DNA of 64,000 nucleotides from NCBI GenBank assembly GCA_041690255.1, contig JAWLHU010000001.1, positions 372,001 through 436,000 of the forward strand, given 5' to 3'. Position 1 is the first letter of the stretch, and each line of letters begins with the position of its first letter. Position numbers and translations under genes: made by a program. Of the stretch, positions 24,023-32,970 are shown one piece after another. The stretch comes from JAWLHU01 sp041690255 (GTDB lineage: Bacteria > Bacillota > Sulfobacillia > Symbiobacteriales > Symbiobacteriaceae). The notes under the pieces are model-generated. The model had not been told where the DNA came from. It saw only the letters and a list, made by a program, of their open reading frames with translations, and searched no databases.

Positions 24023-25480
24023 ATGAGTATGCAGTCCCTTGGCGGGATCGGTGGGATCAGTCCTAACCTGCTTCGTGTGCTCGCCAGCACGTCTCCGGAT
24101 CTGCTTACCGAGATGTTCGTGGCGGGCAAGATACTTGACGCAGAGGTCATCTCGGTCTTTCAGGAGAAGGCCATGCTCTCCTTCGGCAAGGGTGTCCGGC
24201 TGGAGGTAGCCCTTCAGGCGGCCCTGCGCGAAGGACAGAAGGTGAAACTTCAGGTCCAGCCTCAGGAGCAGGGGGCGGGTCTCGTTCTCAAGCTGGTCCA
24301 ACCGGCTGGGCCACTGGCCGGGGGGCAGAGCGCCCCGCGTCCGACAGCCCCGCCTCAAGCCCAACCTCAGCCTCAAGCCCAGGCCCAGCCTCAGCCTCAA
24401 GCCCAACCTCAGCCTCAGGCCCAGCCTCAGCCTCAAGCCCAGCCTCAGCCTCAGGCCCAACCTCAGCCCGCCATTCCCCTTCGTCAGGCGGGTGGTTCGG
24501 CGGCAAGCCCCGCCCTGCTGCCCGAGCAGGCCCCGGTCGCCGCCCAGGCTCGAGCCCCGGTCGCTCAGGAGCAGCCCACTGTCGCTCCACCGGCGGCGGG
24601 CCAATCGACACCCGGTCCCGCAGCGACGCTTCCCACTGGGACCCAGCCTCCTTTGACGCCGGCCAGCCCAGGCTCCCAGCCACCAGCCCCACAGCAGCAG
24701 CCCCCAGCCCCTGTTCTCGCACAGACCCCGATGCCGGCGCCGGATGCACCGCAATCGCCAGCCCCGGCAACATCGGCACAGACGTCGACACAAGTCCCGC
24801 CCCAGTCGCCATCAACAGAAGCACAACCCCAGCCGCCCTCGCCACAGGGCCCCCAGCCGGAGGCTCAGGCACCCGATCGGGCCCAGGCCCGGCCGGAGGG
24901 TGCACAGCCCCGCCCCGCCGGCCCCCCCGCCGAGCAGCCAACCCCGACCCGGGCCGAAACGCCTCCCGCCCAGGCTCAGAGCCAGGCCCAGGCAACGGTC
25001 CGGCCGGAGCCATCCGCCCAGCCCCAGGCCCGGGTGGAAGTCCAGATGCCCCAGCCCGCCCTGCAGGCTCCCGTCGCCCAGGCCCGGGCCGAGGCCGGCC
25101 AGCCCCCGCTCATGTGGATCCCCGTCCCCCTGGAGAACGGCAAGCAGGGCTGGGCCCAGCTCCAGATCCAGGAGGGCGATGCCACCGTCGGCAAGGCCGG
25201 CAAGGCTCAGCATCAGGTCCGGCTCTGGTGGGAGACGCCCAACGTGGGCCAGGTGCAGGTAACCCTGGACGCATCCGGCGAGTCGCTCACCGCCCTCTTC
25301 ACCGTCCTCATGGCCTCCATTCGGCAGGGCGTGGAGAAGGAACTGCCCGACCTGCAGACCCGCCTGGCCGCTGCCGGGTTCGGTGAGGTCAAGGTCGGAT
25401 GCCGGCAGGCGCTGCCCGGCGAGGCAATCGGGCCCGCCGTGGCCGCCGACAGCAACGCCCGGCTCGACCGCCGCTTGTAG
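24023..25480 (+). CDS. FliK-like (YlqG-type) protein with Pro/Gln repeat region
   Basis: The 485-residue protein has an N-terminal domain (1-95), a long Pro/Gln/Ala-rich middle (about 100-370) starting with near-perfect PQAQ repeats (12-bp DNA repeats at about 24352-24468), and a C-terminal domain (about 370-470: WWETPNVGQVQVTLDASGES) like the hook-length control domain of FliK. The only other flagellar-type gene seen is the FlhB-like one 10 bp downstream. Bacillus ylqG-ylqH has the same arrangement. It may set a length or export switch, or act apart from flagella. GGAGGTGAGGCGGCC precedes the ATG. Confidence 0.75.
   Translation: MSMQSLGGIGGISPNLLRVLASTSPDLLTEMFVAGKILDAEVISVFQEKAMLSFGKGVRLEVALQAALREGQKVKLQVQPQEQGAGLVLKLVQPAGPLAGGQSAPRPTAPPQAQPQPQAQAQPQPQAQPQPQAQPQPQAQPQPQAQPQPAIPLRQAGGSAASPALLPEQAPVAAQARAPVAQEQPTVAPPAAGQSTPGPAATLPTGTQPPLTPASPGSQPPAPQQQPPAPVLAQTPMPAPDAPQSPAPATSAQTSTQVPPQSPSTEAQPQPPSPQGPQPEAQAPDRAQARPEGAQPRPAGPPAEQPTPTRAETPPAQAQSQAQATVRPEPSAQPQARVEVQMPQPALQAPVAQARAEAGQPPLMWIPVPLENGKQGWAQLQIQEGDATVGKAGKAQHQVRLWWETPNVGQVQVTLDASGESLTALFTVLMASIRQGVEKELPDLQTRLAAAGFGEVKVGCRQALPGEAIGPAVAADSNARLDRRL
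24352..24468 (+). repeat. 12-bp coding repeat (PQAQ) in the FliK-like gene
   Basis: About ten near-identical units of CAGCCTCAAGCC / CAACCTCAGGCC are arranged head to tail, encoding Pro-Gln-Ala-Gln. The array keeps frame and could vary in length by slippage, as in many FliK-type linkers. Confidence 0.85.
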
Positions 25481-25489
25481 GAGGTCGCC

Positions 25490-25807
25490 ATGCCAAACCA
25501 AGAGCAGCCCAAGAGCAGACCAAAGGGTCCGAGGGCGGCCGTCGCCCTGGGGTACGACCCCGAGAAGGACACGGCGCCAAGGATCATCGCCGCCGGCAAG
25601 GGCGAGCTGGCCGATGCCCTCCTCGCCATGGCTGAGAAGCATAAGGTGCCCATCCACAGCGATCACCCGCTGGCCAACGCCCTCGTCAAGCTGGAGATCG
25701 GCGCCTATGTTCCGCCCGAGCTCTACGCAGCGGTCGCCGAGGTTCTTGCCTTCCTCTGGAACATGGAGCGGGAGCAGTCCCGCCTAAAGGAGGGGCTGCG
25801 GCCATGA
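25490..25807 (+). CDS. FlhB C-terminal-domain-like protein (FlhX/YlqH type)
   Basis: This 105-residue protein matches only the cytoplasmic domain of FlhB/YscU: RAAVALGYDPEKDTAPRIIA, KHKVPIHSDHPLANALVKLE, and VPPELYAAVAEVLAFLW. The membrane part and the NPTH self-cleavage loop are missing. Stand-alone copies (FlhX, YlqH) occur in many flagellated bacteria and can partly replace the FlhB C-terminus. It sits 10 bp behind the FliK-like gene and overlaps acpS by 4 nt (ATGA). Confidence 0.9.
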   Translation: MPNQEQPKSRPKGPRAAVALGYDPEKDTAPRIIAAGKGELADALLAMAEKHKVPIHSDHPLANALVKLEIGAYVPPELYAAVAEVLAFLWNMEREQSRLKEGLRP

Positions 25808-26181
25808 TCCTCGGCACCGGCGTTGATCTGATTGAGATCGAACGGATCGACCAGGCGCTCCGGCGCCACGGCGAACGCTTCTTGCGCCGGGTCTTCACCC
25901 CCGGCGAAATCGCGTACTGCGGCACGAGCGAAGCCCATCGCGCCAGGCGCCTGGCAGCCCGCTTTGCCGCCAAGGAGGCGGTCCTGAAGGCCTTCGGAAT
26001 GGGCCTGCGCGACGTGAAATGGACCGACATGGAGGTACTGCGCGACGCCCTGGGAAAGCCCACCCTCCGGCTCTCCGGCCGATTGGCCGAGATCGCCGCC
26101 GAGCAGGGACTTACGGCGCTCCACCTCTCCCTCTCGCACTCGAAAGACTACGCAATTGCACAGGTGGTGGCTGAACGATGA
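25804..26181 (+). CDS. acpS: Holo-[acyl-carrier-protein] synthase
   Basis: This 125-residue enzyme transfers 4'-phosphopantetheine from CoA to acyl carrier protein. Motifs are MILGTGVDLIEIERIDQALR (magnesium-binding Asp) and RFAAKEAVLKAFG (Glu, Lys). The length is standard. Both ends overlap neighbours by 4 nt (ATGA), giving a tight flhX-acpS-nnr operon. The acpS-nnr-alr order is common in Gram-positives. Confidence 0.96.
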   Translation: MILGTGVDLIEIERIDQALRRHGERFLRRVFTPGEIAYCGTSEAHRARRLAARFAAKEAVLKAFGMGLRDVKWTDMEVLRDALGKPTLRLSGRLAEIAAEQGLTALHLSLSHSKDYAIAQVVAER

Positions 26182-27740
26182 AAGTGGTTTCCGGGGAGCA
26201 GATGCGCTCCATTGAGAATCGGGTCTTCGAACGGTACGGCGTCTCCTCATCGATCGTCATGGAACTGGCCGGCCGGCAGGTCGCCGTTGTCGCACAGCGG
26301 ATGCTCCAGGAGCGGCCCGGCCCGGCCGTGGTCGTCTGCGGCAAGGGCAACAACGGCGGCGACGGCCTCGTGGCAGCCCGCTGGCTCCGCCACTGGGGCT
26401 ACAACGTCTCCGCCGTCGTCTGGTCCCTGTTCGATGACCTGCCCGGCGACGCATCCACAGCCCTCCACGCCGCCCGGATGGCCGGCGTGCCGATCCTGAT
26501 GCCCGCCCAGGCCCACGATGCCCTCCAGAACGCCGCCCTCGTGATCGATGCCGTCCTCGGTACCGGCGTCGTCGGCTCCGCCCGCGGCCAGGCTGCCGAG
26601 GCGATCAAGCTGATCAACGCCGCCAGCCGGCCGGTCCTCGCAGTCGACATGCCCTCCGGCATTGCCACCGACACGGGCCGGGTCGACGGTCCGGCGGTCC
26701 GGGCGGACGTGACCGTCACCTTCGGCCTGCCAAAGCTCGGTCTTTTCCAATACCCCGGCGCCGACCTGGCCGGCAAGGTGATCGTTGTCGATATCGGCCT
26801 GTCCCACCCCGCCGTGGAGCAGGAGGAGATCGCCGTGGAACTGACCCGGTCCGCCATGGTGCGGGACTGGCTCCCCACCTACAGCCGGGACGCCCACAAG
26901 GGCACCCGGGGCCGGGTCCTCGTCGCCGCAGGCTCCCGCGGCATGACCGGCGCCGCCGCCCTGGCCGGTGAGGCCGCCCTGCGGGTCGGTGCCGGCCTGG
27001 TCACAGTCGCCTCGCCCGAGCACTCCCAGCCCGTTGTTGCCGCCATTCGCCCCGAGTTCATGACCCTGGCGATTCCGGAGTCGCCCGACGGCGGCTTCGC
27101 CCTGGAGGCGGCCGATTTCTTCCTCCGGCACGCCACGAAGGCGGACGCCCTGGCGGTCGGCCCTGGCCTTGGCACGGACCCCCAGACCCAGCAGTTCGCC
27201 CGGGCCGTCGTCGCCGCCGCCAACGCCCCCCTCGTGCTCGATGCCGATGCCATAAAGGCCTTCGCCGGCCGGCCCGAACTGCTGGCCGACTGCCCCGTGC
27301 CGCTCGTCCTGACCCCCCACCCCGGCGAGATGGCCCACCTGCTCGGCCTCTCCGTCGAGGCGGTCCAGGCCGACCGGTTTGCTGCCGTTCGCCGTGCGGC
27401 GGATGTGACCAAGTCGGTCGTCCTCCTGAAGGGTGCCTACACCCTGATCGCAGAGCCTGGCGGCGATGTCTATATCAACCCGACCGGCAACCGGGCCCTG
27501 GGTACCGGCGGCTCCGGGGACGTTCTGACCGGCATCATCGCCGGCCTGCTGGCCCAGGGGCTGGGAGCCCCGGAAGCCGCCAGCGTCGGCGCCTTCATTC
27601 ACGGCATGGCTGGCGACCGGCTGGCCGATCGCATAGGCTATGACGGCGTTCTGGCCAGCGACCTCGCCTCGGAGCTTCCCTCCGTTCAGCGGGATATCCG
27701 CCGGGGTGTCAAGGATACGATCGAAGTGCTCTGGAGCTAG
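26178..27740 (+). CDS. nnr: Bifunctional NAD(P)H-hydrate epimerase / ADP-dependent dehydratase
   Basis: The 520-residue fusion has an N-terminal YjeF_N epimerase (residues 1-215; CGKGNNGGDGLVAARWL, VDMPSGIATDTG) and a C-terminal ribokinase-like dehydratase (225-515; KGTRGRVLVAAGSRGMTGAA, LTPHPGEMAHLLG, GNRALGTGGSGDVLTGIIAG). It repairs hydrated NAD(P)H. The start overlaps the acpS stop (ATGA). Known as Nnr/YjeF fusion in many bacteria. Confidence 0.95.
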   Translation: MKVVSGEQMRSIENRVFERYGVSSSIVMELAGRQVAVVAQRMLQERPGPAVVVCGKGNNGGDGLVAARWLRHWGYNVSAVVWSLFDDLPGDASTALHAARMAGVPILMPAQAHDALQNAALVIDAVLGTGVVGSARGQAAEAIKLINAASRPVLAVDMPSGIATDTGRVDGPAVRADVTVTFGLPKLGLFQYPGADLAGKVIVVDIGLSHPAVEQEEIAVELTRSAMVRDWLPTYSRDAHKGTRGRVLVAAGSRGMTGAAALAGEAALRVGAGLVTVASPEHSQPVVAAIRPEFMTLAIPESPDGGFALEAADFFLRHATKADALAVGPGLGTDPQTQQFARAVVAAANAPLVLDADAIKAFAGRPELLADCPVPLVLTPHPGEMAHLLGLSVEAVQADRFAAVRRAADVTKSVVLLKGAYTLIAEPGGDVYINPTGNRALGTGGSGDVLTGIIAGLLAQGLGAPEAASVGAFIHGMAGDRLADRIGYDGVLASDLASELPSVQRDIRRGVKDTIEVLWS

Positions 27741-27777
27741 CGGTGCTCCAGGGCTAGCATGAGGAGGTTTGGCTGCC

Positions 27778-28929
27778 ATGAACCTGGATCGAATGCGCCC
27801 CACCTGGATTGAGATCGATCTCGCTGCGGTTCAGCGAAATGTGGCAGCCCTCAGGTCCATCTCTAACGCTCCACACTTCATGGCGGTGGTCAAGGCGAAC
27901 GGTTACGGCCATGGGGCCGAAGCGATCGCCAGGGCCGCCGTGGAGGCGGGGGCCGACTGGCTCGGTGTCGCCTCCGTGGAGGAGGGCGTCGAACTGCGCC
28001 GGGCGGGAATCACCGCCCCCATTCTCGTCCTGGGACTGGTGGTCCCCGGCCAGGCCGACACCGTCCTCATGTACGACCTGCGGGTCGCCCTCTTCGACCT
28101 TGACCTCGCCAAAGCGCTCAACCAGTGGGCCCGCCCCATGATGCGCAAGGCGAAGGTCCATATAAAGGTCGATACCGGCATGGGTCGGATCGGGGTGCAG
28201 CCCGGCGGGCTCGATCAGGTCGCGCAGGCCCTGGCCGCCCTGCCCAATGTAGAGGTAGAGGGGGTCTTCACCCACTTCGCCGCCGCCGATGAACCCGGGA
28301 ACGACTTCACCGGTCAGCAGACTGAGCGCTTCGACGCGGCGCTGGCCGAGTTGGAGGCGGCAGGAATCAAACCGGCGATCCGCCATGCGGCCAACTCCGC
28401 CGGACTGATGCTCCATCCGAGCGCCCACTACGACCTCGTGCGGGCCGGCGTGGCGATCTATGGCCTGCCACCGGACATCACTATCACCTGGCCCGTCCCG
28501 CTCGCTCCCGCCCTTTCCTGGAAGACCCGAATCGGTCAGGTGAAGCGGGTGCCCGCGGGGACAGCGATCTCCTACGGCTGCACCTACCACGCCTCGGCGG
28601 AGGAGCAGATCGGCTCCCTGCCCGTGGGCTATGCCGACGGCCTGGCCCGGCTCCTCTCGAACAAGGGCGAGGTCCTGATCCAGGGCCGTCGGGCGCAGAT
28701 CGTCGGGCGGATCTGTATGGACCAGACCCTGATTCGCATTCCGAACGAGATCCAGGCGAAGGTGGGCGATGAGGTCGTCCTTATCGGTCACCAGGGCGGT
28801 GATCAGATCACTGCCGGCGAGATGGCGGCCCTGATCGGGACGATCAACTACGAGGTGGTCTGCGACATCTCCTGTCGAGTGCCTCGTATCTATCTGAACG
28901 AAGGACGAGACGATGGCTCGAAGGATTGA
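27778..28929 (+). CDS. alr: Alanine racemase
   Basis: The 383-residue PLP enzyme makes D-alanine for peptidoglycan. The PLP lysine is in FMAVVKANGYGHGAEAIARA (about residue 38), the second catalytic residue is the Tyr in ISYGCTYHA (about 265), and the C-terminal beta domain includes RRAQIVGRICMDQTLI. The ATG at 27778 lies 10 nt from GAGGAGG; the TTG at 27769 is too close. The EndoAI/EndoA genes follow, as in Bacillus. Confidence 0.96.
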   Translation: MNLDRMRPTWIEIDLAAVQRNVAALRSISNAPHFMAVVKANGYGHGAEAIARAAVEAGADWLGVASVEEGVELRRAGITAPILVLGLVVPGQADTVLMYDLRVALFDLDLAKALNQWARPMMRKAKVHIKVDTGMGRIGVQPGGLDQVAQALAALPNVEVEGVFTHFAAADEPGNDFTGQQTERFDAALAELEAAGIKPAIRHAANSAGLMLHPSAHYDLVRAGVAIYGLPPDITITWPVPLAPALSWKTRIGQVKRVPAGTAISYGCTYHASAEEQIGSLPVGYADGLARLLSNKGEVLIQGRRAQIVGRICMDQTLIRIPNEIQAKVGDEVVLIGHQGGDQITAGEMAALIGTINYEVVCDISCRVPRIYLNEGRDDGSKD

Positions 28930-28969
28930 ATCTCGGTCTAATAGGAATCCTGTAACCGATCAGGTTCTT

Positions 28970-28999
28970 TTGACCAAACCTTCGGGTGGAGTATAGAAT
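28970..28999 (+). promoter_or_regulatory. Probable promoter of the endoAI-endoA pair
   Basis: -35 TTGACC (28970-28975), 16-bp spacer, -10 TATAGA (28992-28997); alternatively TAGAAT with 18 bp. It lies 33-35 bp before the antitoxin ATG, so the pair can be transcribed apart from alr. Confidence 0.6.
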
Positions 29000-29031
29000 A
29001 ACAAGGAAGCCGTCTACCAGGAGGTGGCTCC

Positions 29032-29277
29032 ATGGCACTTTCCAAGCGTATCATCTTCACGGTCCCCGAGTCCTTACTGCAGCAGGTGGACGGTTTGGCA
29101 GCCATGGAGCGAGTAGGCCGCAGTGAGCTGATCCGTGAAGCCGTGCGCATCTACGTTGAAGAAAGGAAGAAACGGGACTTGCGGGAGCAGATGATGCGCG
29201 GGTATCAGGCGATGGCCCGCATCAACCTGACTCTTGCCGAGGAGGGTCCGATCTTCGAGATCGGAGAGCTGCCGTGA
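29032..29277 (+). CDS. endoAI: Ribbon-helix-helix antitoxin (EndoAI/MazE-like)
   Basis: This 81-residue protein has a CopG-type ribbon-helix-helix at residues 3-50 (KRIIFTVPESLLQQVDGLAA, VGRSELIREAVRIYVEE) and a C-terminal tail that would block the toxin. AGGAGGTGGCTCC precedes the ATG. It overlaps the toxin gene by 4 nt (GTGA). The position after alr is that of Bacillus YdcD/EndoAI. Such antitoxins also repress their own promoter. Confidence 0.93.
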   Translation: MALSKRIIFTVPESLLQQVDGLAAMERVGRSELIREAVRIYVEERKKRDLREQMMRGYQAMARINLTLAEEGPIFEIGELP

Positions 29278-29654
29278 GCGGTCCCGGGCGCATGAACAGA
29301 CCAACCAATATCCGGCGGGGCGATGTCTTCTACGCCGACCTGAGCCCGGTGATTGGCTCGGAGCAGGGTGGGGTCCGGCCGGTGCTCATTCTTCAGAACG
29401 ACGTCGGCAACAAATATAGCCCTACCGTCATTGTCTCGGCCATCACTAGCCAGATCGAGAAGGCTAAGCTCCCGATCCACGTGGAGTTGAACGGGGAGAC
29501 CTACGGATTGGAGCGGGACTCGGTGATCCTGCTGGAGCAGGTCCGCACGATTGACAAACGGCGCCTGCGTGAGCGAGTCACCCGGCTCGATGGTGAGATC
29601 ATGAAGCAGGTTGATGAGGCTCTGTTGATCAGTCTTGGCCTGAAGGAATTCTGA
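29274..29654 (+). CDS. endoA: mRNA interferase toxin (MazF/PemK family, EndoA)
   Basis: The 126-residue toxin cuts single-stranded mRNA. Family motifs are IRRGDVFYADLSPVIGSEQG, GVRPVLILQNDVGN, PTVIVSAITSQ, and a C-terminal VDEALLISLGL. Length and sequence are close to Bacillus EndoA, whose site is UACAU; the site here is not known. A GTG at 29274 overlaps the antitoxin stop; an internal ATG seven codons on is also possible. A terminator follows. Confidence 0.95.
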   Translation: MSGPGRMNRPTNIRRGDVFYADLSPVIGSEQGGVRPVLILQNDVGNKYSPTVIVSAITSQIEKAKLPIHVELNGETYGLERDSVILLEQVRTIDKRRLRERVTRLDGEIMKQVDEALLISLGLKEF

Positions 29655-29673
29655 TCCACGCGGTGGCCTGCCA

Positions 29674-29708
29674 GACCCGGGCGCCCCATCATGGTGCCCG
29701 GGTCTTTT
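29674..29708 (+). terminator. Terminator after endoA
   Basis: GACCCGGGCGCC / GGTGCCCGGGTC stem (one G-T pair), short loop, then TTTT. Confidence 0.85.
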
Positions 29709-29765
29709 ACAAGCAATAGGTTTATGGGGCTAATATTTAGGGGACTGTAGGAGGGCGACCGTACG

Positions 29766-30488
29766 ATGAATCCGCTTCGTCCGTTAATCGGTGTGACACC
29801 CTGCGCACTGCTTGAGGTTCCTCAGCGCGATTGGATCTATAACCCCCACGATTACTCCCGGGCCGTGCAGCGGGCTGGCGGAATCCCTGTGCTCCTGCCC
29901 TTCGTCGAGACCGAGGAGGAGGCCGCCGAGGTCCTCGCCCGGGTAGACGGCCTCCTGCTCTCGGGCGGTGAGGATATGGATCCGCTCCTCTTCGGGGAGA
30001 TGCCGCATCCGCAGACCGGGGCGATCGACCCCATGCGTGACAGATCCGAACTGGCCTACGCCCGGGTCGCCATGGCCCAGGACAAGGCCATCCTGGGCAT
30101 CTGCCGCGGCCACCAGGTGCTGGCGGTCGCCTTCGGGGGCACCCTCTGGCAGGATCTCCCCTCCCAGTTACCGCAGGCCATGAAGCACGTCACGCCCCCT
30201 CCCCAGCCCAAGTGGTACCCGACCCATCCGGTCACGGTGAAGCCGGAGAGCCGGCTGGCCGCCATCCTCGGAACCGAGTTTAAGGTGAATACCCGGCATC
30301 ATCAGGCGGTGAAAGATCTGCCGCCAGGTTGGGTCCTCACCGCTACCGCACCCGATGGCGTCATTGAGGCGATGGAGCATCCTACCGCCAGGTTCGCCCT
30401 CTCGGTCCAGTGGCACCCGGAGAACTTCCAGGGGCGCCCGTACAACTTCGACGCCCTTTTCCGCGCCTTCGTAGACGCATCCAAGTAG
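29766..30488 (+). CDS. Class I glutamine amidotransferase-like hydrolase (PuuD family)
   Basis: The 240-residue peptidase C26 protein resembles gamma-glutamyl-GABA hydrolase. The nucleophile elbow is GICRGHQVLAVAFGG (Cys about 116), oxyanion residues are in LLLSGGEDMDPLLF, and the His-Glu pair is in VQWHPENFQ (about 221-223). It may remove gamma-glutamyl groups in polyamine or amino-acid breakdown. An asparaginase-type gene follows by 13 bp, then a dehydratase, so the operon looks like amino-acid degradation. Confidence 0.9.
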   Translation: MNPLRPLIGVTPCALLEVPQRDWIYNPHDYSRAVQRAGGIPVLLPFVETEEEAAEVLARVDGLLLSGGEDMDPLLFGEMPHPQTGAIDPMRDRSELAYARVAMAQDKAILGICRGHQVLAVAFGGTLWQDLPSQLPQAMKHVTPPPQPKWYPTHPVTVKPESRLAAILGTEFKVNTRHHQAVKDLPPGWVLTATAPDGVIEAMEHPTARFALSVQWHPENFQGRPYNFDALFRAFVDASK

Positions 30489-30501
30489 GAGGAACGTGAC
30501 T

Positions 30502-31569
30502 ATGGCGATCGTGGTGGAACTGACCCGTGGTCCGCTGGTGGAGTCGCTTTTCCGGGGTCACGCGGCCGTGGTCGACAGCACCGGTCGGGTCCTCTTTGCC
30601 GTGGGCGATCCCAACCTTGTCACCTTCTGGCGCTCGTCGGCCAAGCCGGTCCAGGCCATGCCGGTGGTGACCAGCGGTGCCGCTGATGCCTTTGGCTACA
30701 CCCCCGCTCACCTGGCGATCTTCTGCGCCTCCCACAACGCAGAGCCGGTCCATACCGATACGGTCTATGATGCGCTCCAGCGGGCCGGCCTGGGGCCGGA
30801 GTACCTCCAATGCGGCGCCCACTTCCCCTACGATAGGCCGACCGCCGAGGCGATGAAGGCTGCCGGCGAGGAACCGGGCCGGATCCACTCCAACTGCTCC
30901 GGCAAGCACAGCGGTATGCTCGCCCTTGGCAAGCACCTCGGCCTTCCGACCGACGACTATCTGAACCCTGCCTCGGAGGTCCAGCAGGTGATCCTCGCCT
31001 CGGTCGCCACGAGTTGCGGCATTGCCAAGGAGCAGATCGCAATCGGGGTGGATGGCTGCGGCGTCCCCGTCTTTGGCATGCCCCTGACCAATATGTCCTA
31101 CGCCTTTGCCCGCCTGGCCGATCCGGAGCGCATGCCCGAAGGGCAGCAGATCGCCGCCCGCCGGATGCGGGACGCCATGCTGGAGCACCCCTACCTCGTG
31201 GCCGGCCGGGCCCGGATCTGCTCCGAGTTGATGGGCCTGCCCGGCAAGCGCTGGGTGGCCAAGTCGGGTGCCGAGGGCGTCTACTCGGTCGGCCTCCTGC
31301 CGGAGGTGGTGGCAGCATCGCCGCTGCTGCAGCAGGTGGGCGCCGTTGGTGGCGTCGGCATTACCGTCAAGGCGGAAGATGGCAATACCGATGCCCGGCA
31401 TCTCATGATCGTGGAGATCATGCGCCAGTTGGGCATATTGAATGATGAAGACCTGACCGCCCTCGCCAAATACCGGCCCGCCCCGATCAAGAACTGGGCG
31501 GGCAAGCAGGTGGGCGAGAAGCGGATTGCCTTCAGCCTCCAGCCGGTAGAGGGGGTGCATCTCGGTTGA
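30502..31569 (+). CDS. L-asparaginase II family protein (Rhizobium AnsA type)
   Basis: This 355-residue protein belongs to the asparaginase II family (DUF1100-like/AnsA of Rhizobium etli), not the E. coli type. It opens VVELTRGPLVESLFRGHAAV and has the family's core motifs WRSSAKPVQAMPVV, CASHNAEPVHT, NCSGKHSGMLALGKHLG and GVDGCGVPVFGMPL, which include Ser, Lys and Cys of the zinc and active site. I take the ATG at 30502, 9 nt from TAGGAGG; the GTG at 30496 is too close. It overlaps the next gene at the stop. Confidence 0.9.
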   Translation: MAIVVELTRGPLVESLFRGHAAVVDSTGRVLFAVGDPNLVTFWRSSAKPVQAMPVVTSGAADAFGYTPAHLAIFCASHNAEPVHTDTVYDALQRAGLGPEYLQCGAHFPYDRPTAEAMKAAGEEPGRIHSNCSGKHSGMLALGKHLGLPTDDYLNPASEVQQVILASVATSCGIAKEQIAIGVDGCGVPVFGMPLTNMSYAFARLADPERMPEGQQIAARRMRDAMLEHPYLVAGRARICSELMGLPGKRWVAKSGAEGVYSVGLLPEVVAASPLLQQVGAVGGVGITVKAEDGNTDARHLMIVEIMRQLGILNDEDLTALAKYRPAPIKNWAGKQVGEKRIAFSLQPVEGVHLG

Positions 31570-32510
31570 TGATCGAGCAGTACCGGGCGGCGGAGGCGGT
31601 CGTCCGCCGCTTCTTCCCGCCGACGCCGCTCCTTCAGGCGCCCCGGCTGAGCGAGATGCTCGGTACGGAGGTCTGGCTGAAGTTGGACTCGCTCACCCCG
31701 ATTCGGACCTTCAAGCTCCGCGGCGCCCTGAACAAGATGCAGGCCATGGTGAACGCTGGCCTGACCGGCGGCGTGGTGACCGCCAGCGCCGGCAACCACG
31801 GCCTCGCCGTGGCCCGTGCTGCCCGGCTCTTTGGCCGCCCCGCCGTGGTGGTGGTGCCCGAGGAGGCCAACCCGCAGAAGGTGGCCCTGATCGCTGCGGA
31901 AGGCGCCCGGGTGGTCCACCACGGGCAGGACTACCAGGCTGCCTTTGAGCGCTGCCTGGCGATCGGTGAGGAGGAGGGGCTCACCCTGCTCCACGCCTAC
32001 GACGACCTCCACGTGATCGCCGGCCAGGGCACGATTGGCCTGGAGCTGGCGGAGTCGGGCGTGGAGTTCGACACCGTGGTCACGGGGATCGGCGGCGGTG
32101 GGCTGATCAGCGGCGTGGCCGGTGCGCTCAAGGCGCTGAAGCCCGGCGTGCGGGTGATCGGCGTTCAGCCCGAGGGGGCCGACTCGATGATCCGCTCGGT
32201 CCGGGAGGGGAGGATTGTCGAGTTGGAAAGGGTCGTGACCATCGCCGATGGACTGGGGGCCAGAAAACCCGGGCAGCATACCCTGGCCATGACCCAACAG
32301 TATGTCGATGAACTCCGCCCGGTCACCGACGATGACCTCTGGCACGGCATGCGCACACTGCTGCGGGCCGAGCGGGTCGTGGCAGAGCCCGCCGGCGTCG
32401 CCGGGACCGCTGCCCTGCTGCGGGACGGGGCGCAGGGGCTGGGGCGGGTGGTGATCCTCGTGACAGGAGCGAACATCGCGGACGCGGTTCTCGAGCGAGT
32501 GATGGGTTGA
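31569..32510 (+). CDS. Threonine ammonia-lyase / serine dehydratase-like PLP enzyme
   Basis: This 313-residue fold-type II PLP enzyme has the lysine segment LTPIRTFKLRGALNKM (about residue 49), the substrate loop TASAGNHGLAVARAA, and the phosphate-binding loop GIGGGGLISGVAGAL. It matches catabolic TdcB-type or IlvA catalytic domains without the regulatory ACT part, so feedback by isoleucine is unlikely. Serine/threonine racemase is an alternative. ATG at 31569 overlaps the preceding stop (TGATG); a TTG 3 nt upstream is also possible. Confidence 0.88.
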   Translation: MIEQYRAAEAVVRRFFPPTPLLQAPRLSEMLGTEVWLKLDSLTPIRTFKLRGALNKMQAMVNAGLTGGVVTASAGNHGLAVARAARLFGRPAVVVVPEEANPQKVALIAAEGARVVHHGQDYQAAFERCLAIGEEEGLTLLHAYDDLHVIAGQGTIGLELAESGVEFDTVVTGIGGGGLISGVAGALKALKPGVRVIGVQPEGADSMIRSVREGRIVELERVVTIADGLGARKPGQHTLAMTQQYVDELRPVTDDDLWHGMRTLLRAERVVAEPAGVAGTAALLRDGAQGLGRVVILVTGANIADAVLERVMG

Positions 32511-32600
32511 CGCAGGAATGCCTTCCGCGTAGTCTAGATTCTGGCTGGGACCGCGCCGGAGTCGCGCGGCCTGGACCTCGAGCTGACAGGAGGGCCGCCC

Positions 32601-32966
32601 ATGCTGCGGACCATGTTCAAGTCGAAGATCCATCGGGCTACCGTGACCGAGGCGAACCTGAACTATGTGGGCTCCATTACGATCGATGCTGACCTGCTGA
32701 AGGCCGCAGACATTCTGGAGTACGAGCAGGTAGCCGTGGTGAACATTAACAACGGGGCTCGGTTTGAGACCTACACGATCGCCGGTGAGCCCGGGTCGGG
32801 CATCATCTGCCTGAACGGTGCTGCGGCCCGTATGGCCCAGCCGGGCGACCTGGTGATCATCATCACCTACGCCCAAATGGACCAGGCCGAGTTGGCCAAC
32901 CACCAGCCGACGGTGGTTCAGGTGGACCGGGAGAACCGGATCGTCCACGTGCCGGTGCATGCATAG
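32601..32966 (+). CDS. panD: Aspartate 1-decarboxylase
   Basis: The 121-residue pyruvoyl enzyme makes beta-alanine for pantothenate and CoA. The self-cleavage site is the Gly-Ser in NYVGSITIDADLL (about residues 24-25); MFKSKIHRATVTEANL and the C-terminal GDLVIIITYAQMD are standard. GACAGGAGGGCCGCCC precedes the ATG. Other pan genes are not in the window. acpS nearby also depends on CoA. Confidence 0.97.
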   Translation: MLRTMFKSKIHRATVTEANLNYVGSITIDADLLKAADILEYEQVAVVNINNGARFETYTIAGEPGSGIICLNGAAARMAQPGDLVIIITYAQMDQAELANHQPTVVQVDRENRIVHVPVHA

Positions 32967-32970
32967 GAAA

